Source: an uncultured Bacteroidales bacterium
GTDB taxonomy: Bacteria > Bacteroidota > Bacteroidia > Bacteroidales > Bacteroidaceae
Assembly (NCBI GenBank): GCA_902801325.1
Contig: CADCHQ010000008.1
Coordinates: 57,896-121,895 of the forward strand
Reading direction: 5' to 3'
DNA length: 64,000 nt
Positions within the stretch are counted from its first letter, which is position 1. Every line of letters starts with the position of its first letter. Of this stretch, positions 52,560 through 59,589 are shown one piece after another. Both the position numbers and the translations under genes were made by a program. Below the pieces are notes generated by a model. That model was given only the letters and a program-made list of their open reading frames with translations. It had not been told where the DNA came from and ran no database searches.

Positions 52560-52634
52560 AGCGGAATGGAGCAGATGGTGTAGCTCGGCTGGCTCATAAC
52601 CAGCAGGTCGCAGGTTCAAGTCCTGCTTCCGCTC
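52560..52634 (+). tRNA. tRNA with CAU anticodon (elongator Met or Ile2)
   Basis: Complete cloverleaf: acceptor AGCGGAA/TTCCGCT (7 bp), U8, D stem GAGC/GCTC, anticodon stem GCTGG/CCAGC with loop CTCATAA (anticodon CAT), variable AGGTC, T arm GCAGG-TTCAAGT-CCTGC. The paired first base excludes initiator tRNA. Whether it becomes Met or, after lysidine modification, Ile cannot be told from sequence alone. Confidence 0.9.
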
Positions 52635-52640
52635 CATGAG

Positions 52641-52710
52641 AAGATGCGTTAGCATCTTTAGTGCCACCTCCCATGTTGTAGCTTTATTGCGGATGGTGGC
52701 ACATTTTTTG
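52641..52710 (+). terminator. Double hairpin terminator after the tRNA
   Basis: First hairpin AAGATGC-GTTA-GCATCTT (52641-52658). Second: GTGCCACC (52661-52668) with GGTGGCAC (52695-52702), then a six-T run. Confidence 0.75.
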
Positions 52711-52748
52711 CGCCATTCCCAGTTATGTACCTTCGCATTTTTTTTGTC

Positions 52749-52780
52749 CTTGACCGGCTTGCGTTGGAATTGTATTTTTG
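52749..52780 (+). promoter_or_regulatory. Host-type promoter of the spanin-like gene
   Basis: CTTG (52749-52752), 20-bp spacer, TATTTTTG (52773-52780). It sets ATG 52797 as the start. Confidence 0.6.
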
Positions 52781-52796
52781 TAAAAAAGAATTATCT

Positions 52797-53510
52797 ATGC
52801 ACAATAGTTACGACCCTCTCAATATTGGTAGTTATATGTATATCCCTTCCGAAGGTGAGCCCATATCAAAACTTCGAAATGGATGTATAACCAATCTTAT
52901 CAGTGTTGTTCTTGCTTTTGTTATAATTGTAGTGATTTCTGTCTTTTCTTCCTGCTCCACACAGAAAGTGACCGAGCACCGACATCATTTTTACTCTGAG
53001 GCAGACACTCTTGCCATTCATGCAAAAGAGGATTCTCAAATGGTGTCATGGCAGTCGAAAGTCGATTCTTCGTGGCTATATCACGTGAATCAGGTTCGGG
53101 ATGAGTGGAAGAACCGATCGGACGAAAAAGAAGTCACCACCGAAATTGTAACCACGGCAACAGACTCACTCGGAAATGTTATCCGCACTGAGCAACGACG
53201 TACAGAGCGTATTTTGTCCCAGCAACAGCAACATGCTGAGGAACGATTTACAAGAGAACTCGAAATTCGCCTTCGTATGGCAGTTGATTCTATCGACGGC
53301 GTATGGCGGAAACGGTACAATGCTATCCAGGCACACCTTGAGCAGTCGGACTCGACATCCATTTCCAAAAAAACTATTGCACGGCAGCTTACCCCATGGC
53401 AGAACTTTCGCCTTTATATTGCCAACGCCGTTTTGATTTTCATCGCCGCAACTATTGTAGCATGGATTATCCGAAAGCGTGCATGGTGGCTTCGGATATT
53501 CAGTCGCTGA
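52797..53510 (+). CDS. Lipoprotein with C-terminal membrane anchor (u-spanin-like)
   Basis: 237 residues. A hydrophobic segment (VVLAFVIIVVISVFSSCS, about 37-54) ends in SSC, a Bacteroidetes-style lipobox with Cys53. The middle 150 residues are charged, hydrophilic and helical (LSQQQQHAEERFTRELEIRL). The C-terminus is one membrane segment (LYIANAVLIFIAATIVAWII) and a basic tail. An outer-membrane lipid anchor, a periplasmic rod and an inner-membrane anchor in one chain is the plan of unimolecular spanins, which fuse the two membranes at lysis. The alternative is a two-pass membrane protein. The long n-region (about 30 residues) is unusual; ATG 52836 would shorten it. Confidence 0.55.
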   Translation: MHNSYDPLNIGSYMYIPSEGEPISKLRNGCITNLISVVLAFVIIVVISVFSSCSTQKVTEHRHHFYSEADTLAIHAKEDSQMVSWQSKVDSSWLYHVNQVRDEWKNRSDEKEVTTEIVTTATDSLGNVIRTEQRRTERILSQQQQHAEERFTRELEIRLRMAVDSIDGVWRKRYNAIQAHLEQSDSTSISKKTIARQLTPWQNFRLYIANAVLIFIAATIVAWIIRKRAWWLRIFSR

Positions 53511-53568
53511 AAAGCCACAGAATCAATGATATACCATAATAATGTTTATCGTAAAATAGTCATAGCAA

Positions 53569-54030
53569 ATGGAAGGAATAGAAATTACTGCCCGCATTTA
53601 TATCTCTGGTCCCATTAGCGGACTCGATAGGGAAGAATACCTGCGTCGCTTCAACGCAGCCGAGCAAGCACTTCGCAAAGAAGGCTACATTAACATAGTT
53701 AATCCCACCCGTCTCTTGCCGTGTCGCTTTCCTTCACTTTACAAACTTCTGGGTTATCGTATTACGCTTTTCTACGACCTCTGGGTTCTTACCCGTTGTC
53801 AGCGCATTTACAAAATGCCAGGTTGGAGAGCCTCACGCGGGGCGCAAATAGAGTCTTGTGTCGCCTATCACTTTGGTGTGTGGACAATAGGGAATGAACT
53901 TTGCGAGAAAATAGATGCTGCAGTCGGAGGGGAGGATGTGGCACCTGCTAACATTCAGATTAATGCTTCCTTGCAGCAGAGATATTCCAAGTCCAACAAA
54001 CCTAAACACAAAAAACATACGGGTCTTTGA
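53569..54030 (+). CDS. DUF4406 (deoxyribosyltransferase-like) protein
   Basis: 153 residues. IYISGPISGLDREEYLRRFN, AAEQALRKEGY and INIVNPTRLLP are diagnostic of DUF4406, related to nucleoside 2-deoxyribosyltransferases. The end RASRGAQIESCVAYHFGV supplies the second half of the fold. The C-terminal about 40 residues are a Lys-rich tail. May act in nucleotide salvage or modification; the substrate is unknown. Confidence 0.8.
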   Translation: MEGIEITARIYISGPISGLDREEYLRRFNAAEQALRKEGYINIVNPTRLLPCRFPSLYKLLGYRITLFYDLWVLTRCQRIYKMPGWRASRGAQIESCVAYHFGVWTIGNELCEKIDAAVGGEDVAPANIQINASLQQRYSKSNKPKHKKHTGL

Positions 54031-54073
54031 ATAGGTATGAATGTTTTTTGCAACGTGATTTAGAGTATTGCCA

Positions 54074-54361
54074 ATGAAGACTCTTGCTTTGTCAGAGTTA
54101 AGAAGGGTTGCCGAACGCTCTCGCCTCGTATATCGTCGAGGTCCAAACGGCATACGAGAGCAGGTAATCGAACGCATTCCATGGCGCGTATGGTACGTTG
54201 CTGCCAGCAACGGAGATTGCATCAGAGGTGAAGAATGTGTCACCATTGCCGTATATCCAGACATGGGTTCCCGCCTGGTCCAATTTACCTCATCAGGCCA
54301 GATCCGACGCCTCAGAGACTGCTGCATTCTCAGAGCAGACGATTTCGATCTGAGAATATAA
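54074..54361 (+). CDS. Small hypothetical protein
   Basis: 95 residues from ATG 54074 (MKTLALSELRRVAERSRLVY), basic N-terminus, beta-rich C-terminus. Between the DUF4406 and HU-like genes. Not recognised. Confidence 0.5.
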   Translation: MKTLALSELRRVAERSRLVYRRGPNGIREQVIERIPWRVWYVAASNGDCIRGEECVTIAVYPDMGSRLVQFTSSGQIRRLRDCCILRADDFDLRI

Positions 54362-54477
54362 TAGCATAACGATGTTAAATTGTTGACAGATTGAGCTATG
54401 AGAATCAGTTTAGGGCAAATAACGTATTTTTGTCACGTGTTTTTAACATATATTAACTACAACAATTAAAGTCAAAA

Positions 54478-54948
54478 ATGTTACCAAGCAAATACCTTGA
54501 ATCCGTTGTAACCAATGTAGTCAAGCGAAGCGGAATTTGCCGTGCCACCGTAGAAGCGGTTCTCCCGGCCCTCTTTGATGAAATTCGGTATCAGCTGACC
54601 GAAGGAACTCTCTGTGTTCCGATAGAGTCTTTCGGAACTTTTTGCGTCGTTGATATCCCAGAGCGTCAACGCCACTATACTTACAAAGGGACTGACGAGA
54701 TTCGCACACTTCCCCCAAAACGTAAAATCAAGTTTTCGCCGACACGCAGCTTTACGAACGAAGTCAACGCCCAGCGGTTTGACGAAACCCGCCGCTCCTT
54801 CCAGCGTCATCCAGACGATCCAGCCATCCGTTACAGGACGAACATGCTTTACAGTCGTCGCAGCGAAGTTCATTTAAAGACTATTACCGGGCAAAATATC
54901 CGTCCACGTGTCATCGTAGCTTACGAAGAGAAGCCCGAACGACATTGA
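54478..54948 (+). CDS. HU/IHF-like DNA-binding protein
   Basis: 156 residues. Residues 1-90 follow the Bacteroidetes HU-like fold (VVTNVVKRSGICRATVEAVL; GTLCVPIESFGTFCVVDIPE; RKIKFSPTRSF). The C-terminal 65 residues are a basic Arg-rich extension that is not part of HU. It likely bends or packs DNA, perhaps at the iteron origin. The -7-like box TATTTTTG at 54425-54432 lacks a clear -33. Confidence 0.75.
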   Translation: MLPSKYLESVVTNVVKRSGICRATVEAVLPALFDEIRYQLTEGTLCVPIESFGTFCVVDIPERQRHYTYKGTDEIRTLPPKRKIKFSPTRSFTNEVNAQRFDETRRSFQRHPDDPAIRYRTNMLYSRRSEVHLKTITGQNIRPRVIVAYEEKPERH

Positions 54949-55067
54949 AAATAGTGTAAAGAACTTCTGCAGCATAATTTTTTATTGGTTTATTTTTCTC
55001 CAAATCTTTATAATTATAAACCATTCAAGATATTTTTTCGATTAAATGAAAGATTATTATTAAAAAA

Positions 55068-55099
55068 ATTGTTCGGATAAAAAAAGTATTATATATTTG
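55068..55099 (+). promoter_or_regulatory. Host-type promoter of the HTH gene
   Basis: ATTG (55068-55071), 20-bp spacer, TATATTTG (55092-55099), 24 bases before ATG 55124. Confidence 0.55.
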
Positions 55100-55123
55100 T
55101 GGCGAACTTGAAGCTGCAACAAA

Positions 55124-55630
55124 ATGGAAAAGGAAATAAGAATACCTGTTACGAGATTAAAGGATTATCTAAACGAGGTGGGAATTACAGTTCAGACACT
55201 GGCTAATTTATCCGGAATTAACACTTGCCATTTACACAAGTGCTTGAATGGAGAGGTGGATGTTCGGAATGGCTATGTGTCGACTTTGAGCAAAAGACAT
55301 TTGGACCTTCTGCAGGAATCTCTCCATCAACTGTCAATAGACATAAAATATATTTTTATATTTTATAATACCGACAAGGAGGTGGTTAAACGGAATGGTC
55401 GCAGATATTGTCCGGACTGTGTAGAACAAATAAAGTCACAGTTATCAAGTTATTTTTCAATCCTTCCATTCATGCAGTTCGCACTTGGGTGGAACCGCAG
55501 CAAGGTACGAAACGTGATGGATATAAAAAAAGGTTTCGCCTACGGCAATATCAGTCAGGATGATTGCGATCGTATCAATATAACTCTGGAGGAAATAGCT
55601 ACCCGTCTTAACGTGTTAAGACTGACTTAA
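55124..55630 (+). CDS. HTH (XRE-like) regulator
   Basis: 168 residues. The N-terminal part, KDYLNEVGITVQTLANLSGI with NTCHLHKCLNGEV after it, fits an XRE-type helix-turn-helix. A CPDC motif lies mid-chain. The second half (SKVRNVMDIKKGFAYGNISQ) looks like a second HTH-like repeat. It stands at the border between the AT-rich plasmid block and the hairpin-rich locus. Target unknown. Confidence 0.65.
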   Translation: MEKEIRIPVTRLKDYLNEVGITVQTLANLSGINTCHLHKCLNGEVDVRNGYVSTLSKRHLDLLQESLHQLSIDIKYIFIFYNTDKEVVKRNGRRYCPDCVEQIKSQLSSYFSILPFMQFALGWNRSKVRNVMDIKKGFAYGNISQDDCDRINITLEEIATRLNVLRLT

Positions 55631-55649
55631 ACCCAATTATCTTATATAT

Positions 55650-56345
55650 ATTATTATATAATGTATAGTGAGTTCGGAACTTCCGGTTATGGAAGTTTCG
55701 CCTTTGTTTTTTTTAATATACCCAATAATTAAAAGGGGGTTTCAACATAAAACATTCTCTGGAAATCGTCTATTGCGCCGCAAAAGACCCCGCGCCTCGC
55801 TCGGGAGGACGACTGGGTGCCACCCCTCCAAGAGGGGTGCATATATGCCGAGAGCCGACCCATCGACCGACCCCAAGCCACTCCCCATAGGGAGTGACCG
55901 ATACCGATGCCGACCTTCGGCCAAAGGTGGTGTGGAGTGTCCGTTGGGACTCTCCACACCACCTGATGCGCCCACCTAACGCAAGGCTAAGACAGCCCCT
56001 TTGGGGCAGTCTTAAAAGGACGATTTCGGTGGTCGGTGGTCGAATCAGTCAGCATGGTCAGCCAACCCCTTCATAAGGGGTTGATGCCTTATGGGGTCGT
56101 CAAGGTGGGACGGATTCGGGGCAACCCCCATAGGGGTTGGTGGTCAGACTGAGCCAGAGAGCCGAAAGTCGTGCGTATAAGAAAGTCCGTATGTTTTAGT
56201 AACATATTTTTCCAATAGAAAAATATGTGTATAAAACATACGAACTTTCCGCGCGGAGACCCCCTGTAAGGGGGTCTTCCCGTGTGGGCGCCCTTTTGCC
56301 GTAACTTTGCATCGGCAATCGGCCAACGAAGGCCGACCCACAAAC
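55650..56345. repeat. Hairpin-dense non-coding stretch
   Basis: About 700 bases with no credible gene but dense short perfect inverted repeats, e.g. CACCCCTC-CAA-GAGGGGTG near 55825, CAACCCCTT-CAT-AAGGGGTTG near 56063, and AGACCCCCT-GTA-AGGGGGTCT near 56257. Most loops are 3-4 bases. A -7 box TAACTTTG at 56302-56309 probably serves the next gene. Confidence 0.75.
56181..56249. repeat. Long stepped hairpin
   Basis: A 69-base near-perfect hairpin: 56181-56186 with 56244-56249, 56189-56198 with 56232-56241, and 56202-56211 with 56219-56228, with a 7-base loop (56212-56218). The internal gaps are matched: CC against GA and GTA against GTA, so 26 bp pair in three steps. Confidence 0.85.
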
Positions 56346-56362
56346 GATAAAATTTTAATTTT

Positions 56363-56971
56363 ATGGCAACTCAAAATTCAAGCCGTGCCCTTAAGGGCAA
56401 CACCGAGAGAATGAACGCTTCAAAGCAAGTGAACAACGCAAATGCAACCCGTAGGGTTGAGACCCGTGACCAATGGGACGTGATTTTTAATCACGCCGTC
56501 AGTCTTGTGGTAGCCTATACACACGGCCACAAAGTGACCGACCCTCGCAAAGGCTTTGCCTTTGGTGCTATTGGTCAAGAACCCCATAGCCGAGGTTATG
56601 CCAAATCTCTGATTTGGGGCATCACAACCAGCAAGGCTGGCAAAGCCCTAAAGGGCTTCGATGACCTGGCCACCCGTGAGAACAGAGAGAAGATTGCTAT
56701 AGCAATCTTGACTGACTGCACCCTTGTTAAGGGCGATAGCAAGGCTATCGCAGCATCCCTCGCCAAGGTCGAGCCTAAGCGCGAGAAGGCTTTTGCCGAG
56801 GCAGTTCTTACAGAACTGAACAAGCCTACCGAGCAGCCTACTACCCCCAAGGGGGGTAAGGACAAGAAGTCCGAGACCAAGGTTACTGCCCCTAAGGGCA
56901 GTAAGGCCAAGGTTGAAAAGAAGACTGCCCCTAAAGGGGCAAAGGCTAACGGCACTAAGGCGACCAAGTAA
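56363..56971 (+). CDS. Hypothetical basic protein encoded by hairpin-saturated DNA
   Basis: 202 residues. A globular part (about 30-150; TRDQWDVIFNHAVSLVVAYT) and a Lys/Pro/Ala tail with repeats of TAPKGSKAK type. Family not recognised; the tail suggests nucleic-acid binding. The gene holds at least 14 perfect inverted repeats with 0-4 base loops, for example TGCCCTTAAGGGCA (56386-56399), a 20-base palindrome at 56690-56709, and TTACTGCCC/GGGCAGTAA near 56882. The leader ATAAAATTTTAATTTTATG includes the start codon and is itself an inverted repeat. Confidence 0.65.
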   Translation: MATQNSSRALKGNTERMNASKQVNNANATRRVETRDQWDVIFNHAVSLVVAYTHGHKVTDPRKGFAFGAIGQEPHSRGYAKSLIWGITTSKAGKALKGFDDLATRENREKIAIAILTDCTLVKGDSKAIAASLAKVEPKREKAFAEAVLTELNKPTEQPTTPKGGKDKKSETKVTAPKGSKAKVEKKTAPKGAKANGTKATK

Positions 56972-57052
56972 GCGAGTGAGCACCCACACGAAGTTTAACC
57001 CCGAGGGGGTTAAGGGCTAAACCGCCCAGCCCCCTCATAAAATTTTAATTTT

Positions 57053-57391
57053 ATGACACGTCAAATTTTTGTCATCACCCTTAACGTCAAAGACGTTACA
57101 ACCCGAATCGAACTCACCCCATTCCTGTGGGTAGGCCCTGCGAGGTCAGCACAAAGTGCTGAACGTAAGGCACTAAGGGCGCAGAAGAACTCCGTTCTTC
57201 GGCACTGGTCATACGAAACCTGCGACAAGTATCGCTTAACTGCTATGCAGTTAAATAGGCTGGTCGCTGATGGTCTCATTACACCGCCTGACCTCTACGA
57301 GGTCACAGTCACGAATGTCGAAAGCGAGCCGTATTTTCCACCCCAAAGGGGTGAAAAAACGGACGGGTTTGAGCCATTCGGCTGGGACTAA
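57053..57391 (+). CDS. Hypothetical protein with the same hairpin leader
   Basis: 112 residues (MTRQIFVITLNVKDVTTRIE). Not recognised. ATG 57053 is preceded by exactly the 16 bases found before ATG 56363. At least seven perfect short hairpins lie in the gene, such as AACGTC-AAA-GACGTT, TCAGCAC-AAA-GTGCTGA and TTAACTGC-TAT-GCAGTTAA. Confidence 0.65.
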   Translation: MTRQIFVITLNVKDVTTRIELTPFLWVGPARSAQSAERKALRAQKNSVLRHWSYETCDKYRLTAMQLNRLVADGLITPPDLYEVTVTNVESEPYFPPQRGEKTDGFEPFGWD

Positions 57392-57425
57392 GCCTAAAGG
57401 CTTAACGGCAACCACCAAGTCGAGA

Positions 57426-57453
57426 CCTCTCCCCTTTAGGGGAGGGGTTTTTT
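57426..57453 (+). terminator. Terminator after the 57053 gene
   Basis: CTCCCC-TTTA-GGGGAG (57429-57444) followed by GGG and six T residues (57448-57453), a clear Rho-independent terminator ending the two-gene unit. Confidence 0.8.
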
Positions 57454-57559
57454 GTTGCCGTCCCGATACGTGGGCGGCAACACACGGCATGGGCGCATAA
57501 TGCACGCCCACGAATCGCGATCGCGCCCCCGTTCCTTGGGGGTGGGGTCTGGGGAGGGG

Positions 57560-58170
57560 GTCGCTGGGTGGACGCCCATAACGGCCTCGGAACGTGGACA
57601 GCCACGGCGCAACGGCATGGGTGTCCACCCGTCGCGACATCGTGGGCGTCCACATCGTCGCTGGTGGGTTTCCATTGTCGGGCTGGGCTTTGGCCGTCCA
57701 CCTAAACGCGGAGTGGTCGCCCACATGAGGGAAGTGGCAGCCCCTAAACGCGAAACGACGTGGACGGCCACAACGCATGAACGTGGGCTTCCACCTGTCG
57801 GGAAAATGGACGGCCAGAGCTGCCTAATGGCCGTCCATTGTGGACGGAGGTGGGCGAGGGATGTGGGCTTATCTGGCCGTCCAGATTGGACGGGTGTGGT
57901 TGTCCATTATGGGCGAGGTTGGGCGCTTATTGGCCGTCCGTTGTGGGCGGAGGTGGGCGAGGGATGTGGACTTATCTGGCCGTCCACATTGGACGGACGT
58001 GGGTGCCCATTATGGACAGGGTTGGACGCCCAAAATGGGCGCAGTATGGGCGTCCACTTATGGGCCCGATGGATAGCCACCTATTCGCGATGGTCGCCCA
58101 CACGAAGTGGATGTGGACAGGGTTGGACGCGCGTTATTTTGGACGCCCACACAAGCGTTACACATCCGTC
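57560..58170. repeat. Array of TGGRCGNCCA palindromes
   Basis: About 20 variants of a 10-12 base palindrome of the form GTGG(A/G)CGNCCAC, including GTGGGCGTCCAC (57642), GTGGACGGCCAC (57760) and TGGCCGTCCA (57974), spread over about 600 bases. A 54-base segment is directly repeated with few changes (57839-57893 and 57942-57996). Open frames across it in several phases are a by-product of high GC and few stops. No gene supported. Confidence 0.75.
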
Positions 58171-58194
58171 CACGAAGCCAGGATTTAATAGCAA

Positions 58195-58216
58195 CTAACA
58201 TTTCAAATGAAATGTT
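58195..58216. repeat. Inverted repeat before the 58318 promoter
   Basis: AACATTTC (58197-58204) pairs with GAAATGTT (58209-58216) across an AAAT loop. An A-run follows. Either a terminator for the left or an operator for the promoter at 58239. Confidence 0.5.
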
Positions 58217-58238
58217 AAAAAACATTAGGTATTAAGGT

Positions 58239-58269
58239 CTTGACACCGAAAAAATATGCATTATATTTG
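58239..58269 (+). promoter_or_regulatory. Host-type promoter of the 58318 gene
   Basis: CTTG (58239-58242), 19-bp spacer, TATATTTG (58262-58269). Confidence 0.75.
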
Positions 58270-58317
58270 TGATAGCATTTCGATAGTCGGATTGCATAAC
58301 TCAAAAATTTCAAAATT

Positions 58318-59298
58318 ATGTCACACACAAATCGTAACACATCCGTGAAAAAGAACGCTGGCAATCAGCAAGTCGCTAACCCCAAAGCACAGGTGAACAC
58401 ACCCGTGGACGGCACCCCTGTACCCGCTAAGGCAGAAGACCTTGAGGCTCGTTTGGGTGAGAAAAAGAACGCCCTTAACGAAGTTAAGAAGGCCAGTCAG
58501 AAAGCATCCGAGAAACTCGCTAAAGCGAGAGAGGACTATGCCAACCAGCTTTACTGCGTAGCAGTAAGTCACATGAACCTCGGCACTGCAACTCCTGAGG
58601 AGTTGGCTCTTATCAGCAGCCATAAGGCTGACGACAACACCGCCACTGGGTTGGCAAAGTTCTTTGCCAAGACCTTCGAGGACAGCGACGATGTAGCCAA
58701 GGCTCGTAAGGGTGTCCGTGAGGAGGAAGGCTCTCTCGCTTCGGCTATAGCCGAAACTAATCGTCAGTGGAACAACGGCTATGCCGTTCTCTATGGCTCT
58801 ATCGGCATGACCAAGCAGAGCTTGAAGAGCATTCCCACCCTACTGAAATCCGCAGGGTTCTGCCCATTCCTCCAAGTCGCCACTGCAGACGGCCTAAAGG
58901 CCGCTACGGTCACTCGGACAGCAGTACGCAAGAACGGCAAAGCCGTTAAGAAGGACGGCAAAAGGGTGTATAAATACACCCTCAGAGAGCGTTCGAAGTG
59001 GTCTGCCTATGGTCTCTTTGAGACCTTGGAGCGTAACACCCGAATGGCTGACGTCTTCACCGCTGACGAACTAAAAGTTCGTATCGACCTCCTCAATGCC
59101 CAGGTTGCTGCTTTAGCAGCACTCCGCAAGGCCAAGGAAGATGCCAAGTCGGACGTCCCCGAGATAGCGGCTAAAGCCGCCGACCGTGAGAAGGAACTCG
59201 CAGCTGCTGCTAAAGCAGCAGGCAAGGCGGTCAAGGAAAACACCGCTACAAACACCAAGCATACCACCAAAGGTGGTAAGGCGAAGAAAGTCGCCTAA
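58318..59298 (+). CDS. Hypothetical helical protein encoded by hairpin-rich DNA
   Basis: 326 residues, Ala/Lys-rich. A coiled coil (about 45-80; EKKNALNEVKKASQKASEKL), a central globular part with SIGMTKQSLKSIPTLLKSAG, and an Ala/Lys-rich helical C-terminus ending HTTKGGKAKKVA. Not recognised. More than 15 perfect hairpins with 2-4 base loops lie in the gene, e.g. TTACTGC-GTA-GCAGTAA (near 58552), TTGGCAAAG-TT-CTTTGCCAA (near 58650), GGGTGTAT-AA-ATACACCC (near 58964). The leader ACTCAAAAATTTCAAAATT is shared with later genes. Confidence 0.65.
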   Translation: MSHTNRNTSVKKNAGNQQVANPKAQVNTPVDGTPVPAKAEDLEARLGEKKNALNEVKKASQKASEKLAKAREDYANQLYCVAVSHMNLGTATPEELALISSHKADDNTATGLAKFFAKTFEDSDDVAKARKGVREEEGSLASAIAETNRQWNNGYAVLYGSIGMTKQSLKSIPTLLKSAGFCPFLQVATADGLKAATVTRTAVRKNGKAVKKDGKRVYKYTLRERSKWSAYGLFETLERNTRMADVFTADELKVRIDLLNAQVAALAALRKAKEDAKSDVPEIAAKAADREKELAAAAKAAGKAVKENTATNTKHTTKGGKAKKVA

Positions 59299-59313
59299 CA
59301 CGGCCTAAAGGCC

Positions 59314-59378
59314 GGGCTTACCGCAGTCGGTGCGGCTAACCCTTTGGGGTTAGGGTCGGTTCGAATCCGACTTGCCCA
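59314..59378 (+). other. Degenerate tRNA-like element 1
   Basis: A perfect T arm, GTCGG-TTCGAAT-CCGAC (59355-59371), then TTGCCCA. Upstream are a D-like hairpin CCGC/GCGG (59321-59335) and an anticodon-like hairpin CTAAC/GTTAG (59336-59353) with an 8-base loop. The acceptor pairs only GGGC with GCCC. It lacks bases 8-9 and a proper 7-base anticodon loop, so it is not a normal tRNA. Confidence 0.5.
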
Positions 59379-59589
59379 CAATCCTGCACCCATAACGAGG
59401 CGTCTGCCTCGTTCTGCAGACCGACGATTTCCAACGGTTTTCCTTCGGGAAAGAGTGAAACCGAGCCTCCTGCCCCTAAAGGGGAGCCTCGCAAGAGGTC
59501 GAGCCAAGTGCCCAGGCTGCTCCGACCTATAGGTCGGGTGGTGGATGGCTAAGGTCATTGAATCCTCAGGATTCACAGTAGCGACGCTA

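Noticed and set aside
57452..58198. Open frame of 248 codons, with others in the same stretch
   Set aside because: Several phases are open at once, the translation is Trp/Gly/Arg-rich without normal structure, and the DNA is a palindrome array. High GC and few stops explain it.
59314..59378. Normal tRNA-Gln(UUG)
   Set aside because: A TTG can be read in the loop, but only by breaking the stem or using an 8-base loop, and the acceptor stem has just four pairs.
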